Assembly: GCF_028554725.1 (NCBI RefSeq)
Contig: NC_071668.1
Coordinates: forward strand, 14,925,501-14,989,500
DNA: 64,000 nucleotides
DNA from: Zeugodacus cucurbitae
Taxonomy: Eukaryota > Arthropoda > Insecta > Diptera > Tephritidae
Direction of reading: 5' to 3'
The translations under genes were made by a program, and so were the position numbers. Each line of letters begins with the position of its first letter. The stretch's first letter is position 1. Positions 1 through 13,499 of this stretch are shown here, piece after piece. The notes under the pieces were generated by a model. That model made no database searches. It worked only from the letters and a program-made list of their open reading frames with translations, and was not told where the DNA came from.

Positions 1-3000
1 AGATTGGATAGATTCTCTTTTCTTCAGATTTTTTTTTCGATTTTCCCTGTGACATTGCGGGAACAAAAAAAAGCAACAACAAAAACAAAAAAATGACAGA
101 TTGGAATTAAATGCCAGTCTAATGATTGTGATCCGCAAGCCAGATTTATTATTGTTGTTGTGTTTTCTATTGTTGTAGTTGTTGTTATTTTCGTTGTACG
201 ACATTTTTTGCCGGTTTGTCCTGACAAATTTCAGATTTGTTGTTATTAATGTTTTTGTTGTTGTTGCACACAGATTCTTCAGCACATTGTCCTGGCAGAA
301 TTCGAACACACACACACATACACTCAACTACAGCCAACAATTCAATTACAGCTACCACTACTTCATCTTTACTTCTTCTTACAACTATTACCCAGGTCTC
401 CCTGCTTCTCGATTACCTTTTCTTCTGCTGTCGTTGATCCGCCTTTTGTTCCACTTGCGGTTGATTGCACACGATTTAAGAAGTTGTTGTTTGTCGGTTA
501 GTCGGCATATTTACCGTCATCCATCGTTCGTCCTGTAGTTGTTGTTATGTATCTCTCATCAGGCTCAGTTCGGCTCAGCTGACTGTCGCTTCGCTTCGAT
601 AATGACTGTTATGAAGTTATGCCTTTCTAATAATCGCAGAAAAAACTGTGTCTTCCCCCTTCTCCAAATTGCTACTGTACACAATTCTTTTTTTCATGCG
701 TTATTTATTCTTTCTTTGTTTGTTGTTACTCTATAGTTTTGGGATAATAACTTTTCTATGATCCTTTTGGAGTTTTTTATTTACCCATATCTCTTCAGTG
801 TTTGGAATAAAGAAAAAAATATATAATAATGAAAATTTGTCAACATTACTCATTTAATAACGATGATGATCGCATGCTTTGTTGTTGCACATTTTTATAA
901 TAAATGCTTTCCTATTATTGTTGTATATGGTACAATGCATGGCGTTGATGGAATCATTTTGTAGTGCACTTGAGCACGCACCTTGTCGTCCTTAATGGGT
1001 TTTCAATAGACGCATTCCAGTGCGGTTGCATGAAAGGCGTAGAGGCAGTTAATGTTGAGATATACAAAATAAGAAAAATTTTAAAATTATTGTTGCTTTG
1101 TGGCTTTATAGAGAGAATTTTAAGGATTTTAATCTCTAGGAAAATCAATTTCATTATTTTTGGTAATTTAGAGTAATTTGTTGAAAATTTTTTTGTGATA
1201 TTAAGCACTTAACAATATGCTATAACTTTGTAGGTATCTAAGTATAAAGAAGTCTTATGAAATAGTTTTCAAAAAAGACGTTTTCAACAATTTAAATTTT
1301 GTTACAAACAGGTTTTGAACTCAACTCGTTTTCTTAATTATACTGCCTTTGTCCTCGTCAAATCTGAAACAAAGACATAGATCAGTTATCATATTACAAC
1401 ATAAAAGGTTCTAGAGCATGTACATAAGACCTGAATGACTTCAAAGAGGTTTGAAGGTTGATTTACATTTTCCTCAAAAATTGCTAAGAATACCAACGGC
1501 AATGTATTCAAAGTTTATGCAATCTTAACAAATCTATGAAAAAAGAATTTCCATAGATCAAGATCTATAATATCAGTACCAAAGTTTAAAATAAAATAAT
1601 GTTGGTTCTATTTGCCACGATCATTGGAGTGCAGAAGCTTTAGGCGTTACTATGTCTATACTAATTTGGTCCCTTCAGTTGATTGACCATCTTCTTTAAT
1701 TGCCTATATGAGCTATAAAAGATCAAAATTAATCTTTGAGTAGTTCAACCGGTAACCCAGAGGCAGCAAGAGCTTTGCTCGTAAGAATATTATTCCAAAA
1801 ACTTCACTACTATTTCAACTCAGCAATTTTGAAAACTAGTCTCTACAAAATTAAGAATAATGAACATGATAGGTCTCTTATCTAATTCCTCTAGAAGTTC
1901 AAACTGGCCTTAAAATCATCTATCTAGGTGATGTACTTTCCTGAAAACTATCGCTCTTCAAATTACTTGTTTCTTGAGACTGACCCGTTCTACTCTCTCT
2001 TTTTAACATTTGCATGGCTTTCAACTGATTTTACTTCTTGTGGGGCCTTGTTCGATATAGAACTTCTTACGTCCTTCCGGAACCGATCAATCGTTCCTAC
2101 AGCTATTCAACATTACATACTCTTCAGAATCACATTTTAGCAGAAGGAACCTATTCACCACTCTCTTTTAACGTTCTCATTGTGTTCGATCTCTTTTATT
2201 TTCACTCTGCGGCTTTCCTCGTCATAGAACTGTATCCTCCTTTGCTGATATCTTGTATTTGCCTTTGATAATGATACGGAGGGAATATGCAATGTGATCT
2301 CAATGCTCACCTGCATCGACTTTATGGGTTTTACTCTCTTAGAGCGATATACATATATATGCTTACTGTGGAACTTGGTATTATGAACGTACAGGTTTCG
2401 GAGTCCTATTAAGGCGATCAACCATAGTTCTTAGTTAGGATTAATTATGGAATTTAAAGTTTACGACCGTCGGATGTAGGATACCTTCGGTCCTTCATTT
2501 CGAATGGAGTTTGACGGAAAATTAGCGGATTTTAAAGAATCTCATTAGTATTTGGGAAAATAGTCTCTCTTTCAGCTTCTTTATACAAGCTAGCTCCTCA
2601 AAATAGTCAGAGTTTCTGCTCGGATTATCTTTTTCTTATGATTAGATTTCTTTATAGCAGCATTCTATTGAAGTCTGAGAGTTGGAAAAAGTAACTGGAG
2701 GGACAAGATCCGAAGAATTAATTGGCGATATTCCTGGACGATATGTCTACCATGTTCTTCTGAGATCTTTAGAGTTCCAGCATGTTAACTAGACAACTTA
2801 TTTTAATCTAATTAATTAAAAGCAGTTTAAGAATTTTCCTTAATTTCTACCCTATAAAACGCTTTCTCTTTACAGTTATTTTCATAAAATTTACTAAATT
2901 TTTACGACTATTTTATTGATAACCCATAAATGAAAAAATTCACTGGTCTATGAACCATTTAGGGTGCCCCCTCTTTGACTACAAATTAACGCTGATGACT

Positions 3001-4134
3001 TTTTAATAATAATTATCGGAACTAAATTGAATTGCGGGCAAGTAACCCACACGGCATTATTACACCATACTTATGCGAGTATTAAATAATGAAGCGAGCC
3101 AATACTTCACCAACACACACACACGCACATACTCACACTCATTCATATGTGAAAGCATTTGTTTGTAATGCAATTCAATTTAGTTTAATTCGCCGAGCGC
3201 ACGGTGTGGTCGCCGCGAATGAACAGACGAACGGACGGACATGCATATGGAAGCATATAAACTCATAAGTTGTCTGTCATCTGGCGTGTGAAGTGCGCTT
3301 AAATGTGGCTGTGTGTGTGTGCGCATGCAACCAACCGCCAACCAATTAAAATGTGGAAATAAAAAAAGAAATGTTAAATGCAACAAAAACAAAAATTCCA
3401 GCAATGAATTGCTGTTGAAAAGCGTAAAAAAGCGGCAACTTCCGTTAATATTACATTCATTCATATGTGGCAAGCGCTCAAACACACACTCTCACACACC
3501 CTTGTATTTACACGCTCTCTCTCATATATTCGTTTGCTTTTTTAATTTATTACATTGGAAAATTTGTACGCATTTTTATCGAAAAAATTGATAAAATTGA
3601 TTTACGTTCATTGGCTTCATTGAGCAGCAGTAACAGGAACAACCATAGTAACAGTAGTGCTAGTGGCTGTAGGGCAATTGCATACCGTTGACGCCCTTTG
3701 TATGTGCTCGCGTCAGCTGTGTGGTCATGTTGCGGCTTTTCGTATGACTTTGTTCAATAATTCTCTTTTTATTAGCCCATACGCCGATATGTAGTTCAGT
3801 TTTTAATGAATTCGGTAATGACTTCGCCGATAAGTTGCTTGCTGTCCATTGAATTTGGTGGCATGGTGGTGAAGTAGTTGTGGCAATTAGTCATTGACAT
3901 TTAGGCGGGGAATTTTAATATGAACTGTAAAGAATTTTATTAAAAGTTATAGTAAATGTTTATTAATTACTATAAAAAATAGCAAAAATTAATTTCGAAG
4001 AGCATATGACTTCAGGATCTTAAAAAGAATGTTTGAAGAATATTTTCAGTACTTTTCAAATCAATAAATTATGTTCTCTTGATTATAACAAGCTAAATTT
4101 ATTAAAATGAGCTAAGTGAAGTCCATTAAGTTCA
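1..4134. other. AT-rich non-coding spacer
   Basis: I see no gene here. Positions 140-560 and parts of 840-930 are rich in TTG/TTGTTG runs, which give spurious leucine/valine-rich frames. CA/TG runs lie at about 305-325, 3110-3140 and 3310-3325. The stretch 950-3100 is unremarkable AT-rich sequence with frequent stops in all frames. Confidence 0.6.
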
Positions 4135-4138
4135 TTAA

Positions 4139-4342
4139 AGGGTTACATGGGTTTTGTCGGGTAAAAACAAAACAGGGTTCCGAGAAGAACTCGTTTAAAG
4201 TTTTGAGTAACAATAATACCTGACTTGGAGCGCACACCTTGAAAGGCTGTATTCGGATCAACTTAAAAATTTAGGATAATATTCTTGAGATGTTGTAGAA
4301 ATTAATAAAAAAAATCGATTTTTTTCAACCCACAAAACCCTC
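4139..4342. mobile_element. 204-bp TTAA-flanked MITE (piggyBac-like target site)
   Basis: TTAA is present at both edges (4135-4138 and 4343-4346). The left end reads AGGGTTACATGGGTTTTGTC and the right end, read inwards, reads GAGGGTTTTGTGGGTTGAAA, so the termini are imperfect inverted relatives. The element shares both termini, in opposite orientation, and the internal stretch around 'ttaggataatattcttgaga' with the 811-bp element at 37522-38332. There is no coding capacity. The TTAA duplications suggest mobilisation by a piggyBac-type transposase (inference). Confidence 0.6.
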
Positions 4343-4346
4343 TTAA

Positions 4347-7300
4347 GTCAAGCAAGTTAAATTGAGATAAGTTAAATCAAGTTCCTTACGAAATGGAAAA
4401 TATTTAAAATTTACCAAATATATATACGCTGTCTTTTATAATTAATTTAAGTCTTTAAGTGTATTTAATGTAAGGGTTATTTGTGTTAAAATAATTTTGA
4501 AAGAATCAGATTTTGATTTGTAATAATTCTGCTACCTCTTCTATATGAGTATCATATTTTGGTCATAATCCAGTTTGCTTCTCCAGAGTTTATTGGGTTG
4601 GAAGTTTCCAACGAAAGAACTTATTGACGTTGACGGGCGTCCTTATTGAGTAGTACTTACATCTATATTGTGAAGAAAACCCTATACTGTCTCCGACATG
4701 GAAGAAAGTATTAAGCTTTGATTTAACCCTCTAACAAGACACCCATAATTTCTGTTGATAGGTACTCTAAAATCAACCGTAAAAATCTAAGTACTAAATG
4801 GAAAGAAGTCTCTAATTGTTTCTCGAGCTGCAGATGTCAACTTTGATACTCACGAGATATGATTATCAAAGGTTACATTGACGGAACCTCAATGTTGGGC
4901 AATTCAAAACCCTTAATGGAGTTATTACGCTGCTTAATAGGTGATTACGGAATCCATGTAACGGTAATCATGACATTTGCGCATGATATTTCCAACAAAA
5001 ATGCTCGCTTTAATATAACGCTTTCTGGTTGCACATTTGCTAAAGTGACGTCAACAAAAATGAGACTCATTAGAAATCATTGCTCTTTACTCAATCTCGT
5101 ATGAATAATGCGAACTTAGAATTAAAAAATCACATTACATTTGTAATATCTGAACTTTACTTTAGCTATGCAAAAAACTCGTATACTTTGAGCTTTGGGT
5201 AAGCTTGGCCGTATTTCAATTTAACTCAAGATTAAGATTTTTAATTAAATATACTCGTATAACATTTATTTTTACATATGTAAGGCATAACAATATAAAA
5301 ATCTATAGCCTGCATACCAAATCGCAACTTTTTAAGCGATTAAATGTATTGAAAATTTTAAATCTCTAATTATAGCTTTTTCCCCTTGCACCGCTCTCGC
5401 TCCCACCCATTTTTATTACATTTCTGATAGAACATGCAACTCATACGCTCCTGCCAAAATTAGAAAATCTCAAATTTCCATAATGACAACGCATTTCAAT
5501 TACAACACTAATACATATACATAAGTCCTTATGTATGATAATCTAAGGAATCCTACATATGAGCTTTCGCGCAAATCTTTAAAGTCATAAAATTCAAATC
5601 CAAATATGTGGCGTTGCTCCAGAAAAGAAACGCAAGACAAAAGAAAACAGCGTATGGGCAGGATATGCGCCAACTCATTTATGAGCACTCACAGCCTCGC
5701 CTCTAAGGACTCTAAGGACACATTAAGCAAATGAAGAATATCGCGAAGTTGTTTTTATATTTGCCGCCGAACTTTCTTTTTACACATATAGAAAAAAAGT
5801 TTTTAAGAGAGCGCACCAGCTAAGCCAAAAGAAATAAGTAAATAATCATACCTATATACATACATACATACATCCATATGTATACTTAAAAGCATAATCA
5901 TATGACGATGGCACGTGCTTATGCACACATTGTAAGCTTTTTTATGACACGCCAGTGGAGTGGGAGTGGGGTTGGTGTAGGCAGTATCTACTGTTTCAAA
6001 TTACAAAATTGTGCGTACTGGCATATAAAATAAAGAAACCATTACGTACAAACAAACAAAAGTTGCGCTGAGCTGCGAGGGTGCAGCAAGTGCGTATGTT
6101 CTGCCATGTGTCTCTCTGCCTTAATACATGTGTCCTTGTGTGCTTGTGTGTTTCTGCGCGCTCGTGCGCATTGAAAAAACCATATGCATAATTATATAAT
6201 TGAATTAAACAATTTTGTAAATGGTAAATGATGCGACAATATGGAGGCAGTTGGCTGTTAAGCGAAAAATTTGCATAAATAATTATATTCATACGCATAC
6301 ATATGTACATACATGGAAGCGAATGTGGGGGTGGATGTGTGTCTGTGTATGCGTGTTATGGCAAATCAGCGCTTATTTGAGAGGGTGCTTTGCTGGCAAA
6401 GTAGAAATGTATGTATGTATTGTATTATGAAAAATTCGAGGATATCCTTTTACGATAATCTCGATTTCGACAGGTATTTTAGGTTAAAAAACAAGATATT
6501 AGGTAGATACCAGATCCGAAGAAGAGAGTTTTATAGATATTAAAACGAACGGAACCAACTTGACTAAGGGCTTTAATGTATAAAATGCTGTTACAACAAC
6601 AACAATAGAAGCTAGATGCACTGAAACGCGCTTGGTTGAGAAAATATTGTAAGAGCTCACCTTTAAGGTACACAGGAAATGTTTTCAACGAACTTCGGTT
6701 ACACATAAGAAAGAATAATCGAACGATTTTGTGATCGGGTGATACCATTTCAGTCAAGCACACTTTGCTACTAATGAAGGATCAGAACAATTTCTTTTAA
6801 TCGACGAAGTCAACAGTCGAAGTACAAATTTTCAAAAATTCAACTTAAATTAAATTAATTTTAACGTTACTTAATGAACGTAACTTAACTCAAAAGCTTT
6901 GAAATAATCAACTAATCATCAATCAATTATTGAATGATGTGATAGTGATCGATAAGTTATCGATATTATTATTAATGAATTTATTAAAAAAATTAGACAC
7001 ATAAACCTCACGCCTTTTTAATCCTCTACACACATCTACCGATCATACGTTCGTTGCGGAGAACTCCGAATTCATTACTTGGAGAAAATTATATTATATG
7101 TACCTTTCATTTTATAATTTTCATATTAATTAGTGTGCACTTTAATATTCCATAGGCTTGCCTGACTATGTTGGTCGTCGGCTCCTTTTATAAATGTATA
7201 AATGCAATTATATATATTTCATCACAAACGAAATTGTATTACTTTATCACATTTCCCACACCATCAAGGCGATCAGTCAGTATTCAGAATTTATTCACTT

Positions 7301-7394
7301 AAAATGCACTCAAGCGAGATGTGCTCTGCATATTTAATTATACCCGATTATGAAAAATGCATATACACAATGTGGGTATTTCATTGTCTCCAAA
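4347..7394. other. AT-rich non-coding spacer
   Basis: No supportable gene. It contains TATG/CATA-type microsatellite at about 5855-5885 and 6295-6420, and GT-rich runs at 6120-6160 and 6320-6355. The short frames here overlap on both strands and are composed of these repeats. Confidence 0.55.
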
Positions 7395-7396
7395 TA

Positions 7397-8329
7397 AAGG
7401 GTGATTTTTTAAGAGCTTGATAACTTTTTTTAAAAAAAAAACGCATAAAATTTGCAAAATCTCATCGGTTCTTTATTTGAAACGTTAGATTGGTTCATGA
7501 CATTTACTTTTTGAAGATAATTTCATTTAAATGTTGACCGCGGCTGCGTCTTAGGTGGTCCATTCGGAAAGTCCAATTTTGGGCAACTTTTTCGAGCATT
7601 TCGGCCGGAATAGCCCGAATTTCTTCGGAAATGTTGTCTTCCAAAGCTGGAATAGTTGCTGGCTTATTTCTGTAGACTTTAGACTTGACGTAGCCCCACA
7701 AAAAATAGTCTAAAGGCGTTAAATCGCATGATCTTGGTGGCCAACTTACGGGTCCATTTCTTGAGATGAATTGTTCTCCGAAGTTTTCCCTCAAAATGGC
7801 CATAGAATCGCGAGCTGTGTGGCATGTAGCGCCATCTTGTTGAAACCACATGTCAACCAAGTTCAGTTCTTCCATTTTTGGCAACAAAAAGTTTGTTAGC
7901 ATCGAACGATAGCGATCGCCATTCACCGTAACGTTGCGTCCAACAGCATCTTTGAAAAAATACGGTCCAATGATTCCACCAGCGTACAAACCACACCAAA
8001 CAGTGCATTTTTCGGGATGCATGGGCAGTTCTTGAACGGCTTCTGGTTGCTCTTCACCCCAAATGCGGCAATTTTGCTTATTTACGTAGCCATTCAACCA
8101 GAAATGAGCCTCATCGCTGAACAAAATTTGTCGATAAAAACATTTCGAACCGAACACTGATTTTGGTAATAAAATTCAATGATTTGCAAGCGTTGCTCGT
8201 TAGTAAGTCTATTCATGATGAAATGTCAAAGCATACTGAGCATCTTTCTCTTTGACACCATGTCTGAAATCCCACGTGATCTGTCAAATACTAATGCATG
8301 AAAATCCTAACCTCAAAAAAATCACCCGT
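7397..8329 (-). mobile_element. Internally deleted DD41D (rosa/VISITOR-type) mariner-like element
   Basis: A 933-bp element flanked by TA duplications (7395-7396 and 8330-8331). Its inverted ends read AAGGGTGATTTTTTAAGAGC on the left and ACGGGTGATTTTTTTGAGGT on the right (read inwards). It carries a transposase on the minus strand that lost most of its DNA-binding half by an internal deletion, so it is presumably non-autonomous. The D-to-D spacing of the transposase places it in the DD41D branch of the Tc1/mariner superfamily, which was first described from Ceratitis. The TIRs and TSDs are intact, so it could still be moved in trans by a complete relative. Confidence 0.85.
7504..8216 (-). pseudogene. 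DD41D mariner transposase, central deletion with frame change
   Basis: This encodes the cut-and-paste transposase of the element at 7397-8329. The long frame (stop at 7504; open to 8157) holds the whole catalytic domain: first Asp in FSDEAHFWLNG (residue 15), second in FQQDGATCHT (residue 108) and third in LTPLDYFLWG (residue 150). The last two are separated by 41 residues. A second frame starts at the ATG at 8214-8216 and reads MNRLTNEQRLQIIEFYYQN, the usual start of the helix-turn-helix region. It then runs out of frame into the catalytic part near 8140-8157. About 100 or more residues, including most of the paired-like DNA-binding domain, are therefore missing and the two parts are out of register. 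The ATG at 8157 is only the first Met after the deletion. Confidence 0.85.
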
Positions 8330-8331
8330 TA

Positions 8332-9175
8332 ATTCAAATCTAATTCTCTCACCGCTCTCAACTTTGACATGGCAACATTGGTTGCATACTAAATTCAAAC
8401 ACGTCGCCTTACTTATTAAAGATGTTCATTTCTTTTTAATGTTACAGTTCAAATTTGTAATGAAAACGAATTTTGTGTGAAAAAATGATTTTTGAGAATT
8501 CTCATGTTATTAAATGGTGTTGAAGACACGTCTGCGTGTTGATGGGTTATAAAAGATATTTCTTTATTAAAATTGTTTTTTTTTTTGTTTTTTGTTTTCA
8601 GGCGATTTTATTGGAAATAAATCAGGAGAAGAGTGAAATCAGTAATAAATATAAAATACATGAGTATATCAGTTGATAGATTTATAATGTGTTGAAAGGT
8701 GGATCAATTATTCGTTCCTTCATGATACGAAGACAAGTCAGTTCATTTGCTGCGATTAGTCGATTTTTTGTGTTTTTTTTTTAATATGACATAGTCTCCT
8801 TTAAATTATCTAGTAGAAATTTGAACTTTGTAGCAACTTGAACTGGATAACTATGTATCTAATTATAAAGTGATGAGTCTGATATGAAAACTATAAAACA
8901 AAGTTCCTATTTCTCCAAGATGCATTGAGAATCACTCACATAGGTTAATCGTCCAATGACTTATTACTAATTGATCCCAAACCAGATCCTGCTAGACTCA
9001 AAGGGTTGGATTTCTGGACAAGGGATCCTGGAACACTAGCAAGTCTGACCTTCCAGTTTATCTTATTAAAATAATACAGAAAGTAATTGCCTGGTGTGAT
9101 TTGACTTCCAAAAAGATTATGCGCTCAAACTCTCTGAAAATTTTGATGGAACCCGCTTTATCGTCGATTCTACGA
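8332..9175. other. Non-coding spacer
   Basis: No gene seen. A textbook-looking 3' splice site (T-rich tract ending TTTTCAG at 8595-8601) is followed by 24 open codons and a stop, but there is no donor and no recognisable product, so I do not call an exon. Confidence 0.4.
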
Positions 9176-9179
9176 GATC

Positions 9180-9420
9180 GAACTTACTTTTGATCTTCAA
9201 ATAAGCGCTAATTTATTAAACGTGACGTGGTCATTATAGTTTCATGGGCCTTGTAAAACTGATGAGTTTGCAAAGGAGGGTACTCCCGTCTTAATACCAT
9301 CACAGCAGAAAGTGATCTGAGCTTCGATGTCTTCATGCGATTTACTTGGTGTGACCCTTGGTAAAACAACAGCACAGACTAGAACGTAAAACATCCATGG
9401 AACCCTTTGCTATCAGTAGT
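9180..9420 (+). pseudogene. Decayed non-LTR retrotransposon, RNase H-like C-terminal remnant
   Basis: The plus-strand frame around 9258-9350 reads TDEFAKEGTPVLIPSQ and then SCDLLG. This resembles the 'ADELARKGT...' segment and following 'CKL' motif of the RNase H domain in R1/LOA/I-type LINEs. Stops interrupt the frame on both sides, so this is a dead fragment. The family is inferred from the motif pattern only; no reverse transcriptase domain is preserved next to it. Confidence 0.4.
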
Positions 9421-11455
9421 GTGTATAATTCCTTAGTTCTAGGTCTTTGTGCGTCCATACGAAAAATTAGGCTTTCGGGTCGAAGTTGAGAAAAAATGTA
9501 GTGCTCTCTTTTGGACCATTCAGTTCATGAAAGACTAAAATTTAAACCCCTTAGTTTTCAGACTTACATTTATAATAAGGGGGCTCAAGGCGTTTGTTTT
9601 GATAAATTAATTTTTCTGGTATCCCTGAGATCTACAACTGTTCCTAGCTAATCTTCACCACCTTACTACTTAACATAACTTAATCTACACATGTATATGA
9701 CCGCTTTAAAACAAGGTTGCCAAACCCCAAACAATTCACCAGCTTTGCATATACCCTTAATTTAATTAAAAATATATATGCATATCGAACGTTTATACCG
9801 TTATAGCACTTACAAATATCAATAGGCAACTAAATTAAATAAAAATGCAAAAAGCTGGAAAATAAAAACAAAAGAAAACTGCACGTAAGCTGTACGCTTA
9901 AATCCGCTACACTAGCTATTATTCTTTGTGTTATGTTTTTATTGTTTTTTACTTTATTTTATTTCATTATTTTATTTTATTTTCATTTTTATTTTTATTT
10001 TATTTTCATTCTTATATGCACAATTTTATTTTTGTTTTTGCATTTTGCACATTGAATGTAGAATATAAAATAAATACATACGGCTTAAATTCAAATCCAA
10101 CTTAATACGATTAAGTTCGCTGATACTTTTTTTTGCGCATTTTATACAACATATTCTTTTTGCTATGCTTTTTACTTCCACACTCATACATATGCATATA
10201 ATGCTTGTATATATGTTTATTTTATATTTATTTGTATGTAGTATGTAAGGCTGACTTTGGCTGACATTACTCAGTTCAAATATGTATACTTCGCTTCCTC
10301 CCTCCCACAGCAACAGAACGAAACGAATATTGCGAATATAAATGGAATAAACTAAATAGAAGATGTACATACATATATATTTATATATTTAAAACATGAA
10401 TTTTGCATGCACCCCTGCTGGGTGGTAGGTGCTGCAAGCAAATAAGAGACCTCCAGTAATTCCATTGCGTCAATGCTGCAAGGAATTACAGCACCGTTTG
10501 AAAGCTTATGTGCTCGTTTTGTTGTAATGCATATTGATTTTTAATTTCCTTGTTTATATTTTTGCAGACATAGAATTTTTTTTAATGATGGCTAACATGT
10601 TTGACTTGTCAGGCGATACTAAATACCAATATATACATATAAACTAAATTCAATACATTTCACTACAAATACAATACCATATACACTAATCACTTGTCAC
10701 TGGCATTTGTCATGTTCTCTGCTACTGCTAAGCCATTTTCCACAGCAACTTTGTTGAGTAAAAGCAGTACAAGTTATCCGAGTTATGGATACATTAGTCT
10801 AGTATTGAATTTTTTATATACTTACATGTATGGATATGTTTCTAATATATATATATATAAACATATACTTATGTAATATTATATACACATAAATACCCTC
10901 GTAATTGCACAACATGTTTCTTGGGAAGCCATAATTGTGCTTTCTTAATATGTATTGGCAGCATGTAATTTAAAAATCGATTGTTATAAATTTAATTTTT
11001 TAATTGGATTCGATTGTCATTAGACTACATACGGGTGTTAGTATCCAGGGCGAAATTACAGCGCCATATTGTGTGTTCTTTATATTATTAATGCCGTAAT
11101 TTTTAGCGCACAGATATATTAAAGGTTTCTAGTTTTATTACTCTACAACAAATAGAACAAAGAAACTAATCTAAATAATTGCAACAAAAATTTGACATCT
11201 TTTGAAGTTTTATTTGACATTTATCTATATAGATCTCAAATCGGGTGATACTAAGTATAATAGTTTCATATAAAAGCGGAAGAATTTGAATCTTTTGTGT
11301 CAGTCTTGTCAAAATTTTGTCATTATTGTAGTCAAAAAATAATAATCAATCCCATATAACTTCTAGGGATGGAACCTCTTATATAGTATTTTGGCATCAA
11401 AAGCTTACAACATAAATATTTGTGTCCTTCAAACATGGTTTTTATTTCATCAAAT
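9421..11455. other. AT-rich non-coding spacer
   Basis: No gene seen. It contains an A/T-homopolymer-rich tract (9930-10030, TTTTATTTTATT type) and TA repeats near 10380 and 10845-10860. Frames at 10026-10370 and 10694-10876 are low-complexity and have no domain. Confidence 0.5.
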
Positions 11456-11459
11456 TTAA

Positions 11460-12068
11460 GGGGTTATATACAGTTAGACGGCCGAAAAAAAGTGAATTTT
11501 CCAGAATTTTTTCTGAGAAAACTTTTTAATTTATTGATCCAAAAATTTATACACATATTATGGTATCTTTTAACTGTATTTTAAGACTTAGTACTAGTAA
11601 AAATATTTATTTGAAAAACAGCTACAGCTGATCTCCAGGAGCTCCTCTCAAAAAAGACGTTTTGCGGTGACCACTATATCTCGGAACTGGATCATCCGAA
11701 ATTAAAAAACCAAACAGATTTCGTTAAAATAATGTCAAATCTAGTAATAAATCGAAGGAATAAGCAAAATAAAATTTTTTGACTAAATGGCGGTTTCTCA
11801 AAAAAAAATCGATTCTTCACCGAAATTTCGGCCTTAAATTGTTTATAAAAAAAATATTTATCGGAGAGAAAAAATCTTCGATTAATTACTAAAAAATATA
11901 TTTAAGAAGGTCGTGTTAAAATTTGAGACTAATCGGTCTAGCTGTTTTCGAGTAATGTTGGTCACCGACTTTGAAAACACCATTTTGAGAAAAACGTGAA
12001 AAAGAAAGAAGAAGAAAATGAAATAAAAAAAAATCGATTTTTTGAAAATTCTAACTGTATATAACCCC
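11460..12068. mobile_element. 609-bp MITE-like element with GGGGTTATATACAG ends
   Basis: The left end (from 11460) reads GGGGTTATATACAGTTAGA and the right end, read inwards from 12068, reads the same 19 bases, giving a near-perfect terminal inverted repeat. TTAA precedes the left end (11456-11459), while the right flank is TGAC, a degraded or absent duplication. The interior has repeated phrases of the type 'cgattttttgaaaatt' and carries no transposase. Its end layout resembles the neighbour at 12244-12847. Confidence 0.55.
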
Positions 12069-12239
12069 TGACAGTCTTGACAGCTATAAGGAAATAGAGA
12101 TGGAGATAAAAACGAGATATAAATAGATATCGGCCGAGATAAACCGAAAGAGATAAATGGATGTAGATATGAATATATTCATTATTCATAATCCGATTAA
12201 GATTTAAAATAGCTAACGACATGTTGGTAGAAAAAATAC
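12069..12239. repeat. Degenerate GATA-rich spacer duplicated on both sides of a MITE
   Basis: A stretch rich in AGATA/AAATAGATA ends in 'ccgattaagattt', then 'aatagctaacga' and 'ggtag'. A diverged second copy at about 13010-13255 ends in 'ccgattaagatttt', 'gatagttaacga' and 'ggtag'. The two copies flank the 12244-12847 element, so a segmental duplication or a larger composite repeat is likely. Confidence 0.4.
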
Positions 12240-12243
12240 TTAA

Positions 12244-12847
12244 GGGTTTAGGTAGTCAGAGTCACGAAAGAATTACATTTTTCAGTAATTTAATTTTGCT
12301 ATTAAATCATGTTATTTTACAAAAGTAATTTGGCATTATTACACAATGGCTTGAAGAATTTTTGAACAAAAAAATTATAATTTCCAAAGTTATAGCTGTT
12401 TGTGTTGACCCAGTTCCAAAAAAAGGACCTTGCGGTGACAATCACAAGGAGATTCATCTAAAATCAATCGGATAAGAAAAATTAGTTTTATAAATAGATA
12501 ATCCTGGGCCTGACCGAAGTTTTTCTTTCAAAAGTAAACAAAATGGCGGCTTCAGGAATTTTTTTAGATTTTCGGGAAAAATCATTGGTCTTAAAAAATC
12601 GAAATTTTGAAAAAAAAACTTCGATCAGGCCCAGGATTATTATGTATTCTAAAAGCTTGACTTTCGAGTTACAGTTGTCCCCAGTTCAAAAAACATAGTT
12701 TTGAGAAGAACGCATTTAAAGTTTCACACTAACGATTTGGAGTACCCGAGCGCTTTTTTAGCGGAATATTTTTAAGATATCACACTTAACGAAAATGTAA
12801 ATAAGAAAAAAATTGATTTTTTGAAAATCCTGAATACCCCTAACCCC
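12244..12847. mobile_element. 604-bp TTAA-flanked MITE
   Basis: TTAA occurs on both sides (12240-12243 and 12848-12851). Inverted ends read GGGTTTAGGTAGTCAG on the left and GGGGTTAGGGGTATTCAG on the right (read inwards). No coding capacity. It contains two near-complementary internal blocks: 'ataatcctgggcctgaccga' at about 12499-12518, and its inverse at about 12624-12641. Confidence 0.55.
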
Positions 12848-13499
12848 TTAAGATCGTTCATTCTAATCTTGTTCTAATCTAGTTTTCCTGCATGTACTCA
12901 ATCTTTATACTAAACAATAACGAGGCGGTTAATGTAGTACAGGTGACGAGTTCAACAGGGCCATTTATGTATATTTTGAAGTCGGATATATAAGTTCATT
13001 TAGGTTCATTGAAGACAGCGGTGAATTAGAATTTGAAATGAGTTCAGAATCACGAGAGAGATAGATGTAAAGATATGAAGATAGACTGCTAAAGAGACCC
13101 ACCGATACAAATAGATACTAAGAAACGCACATATATAAAGATAGAAAGGTAAATAACATACAGACATCGGTAGACGATATAAATAGATACGGAAATTGAT
13201 ATTGTATTCCGATTAAGATTTTGATAGTTAACGAGAATTCGGTAGTAAAAGGACTCGGTCAAGCTTTATCCAGAAAGGTATCAAGCATCCACTTGTTGTT
13301 AAGTTAAGGAAGAATTAATAATAATAGGACTTCGGAGCAATATCGAAACTTTTTTGGTCCTTAGTGATGGAGAAATTATTATAATTATTTTGTTTTTGGA
13401 AGTATTCTCATCAGAATAATAGACCTTAAGCCCATCCTTTAATGCCCCCGCCTGAAACTCAATCTTTTCCTTACAACAAATTAATATTTATTATTTCAG

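Noticed and set aside
8602..8676. 24 open codons after a strong acceptor-like site
   Set aside because: No donor, no upstream exon, and the T-rich tract may be simple sequence.
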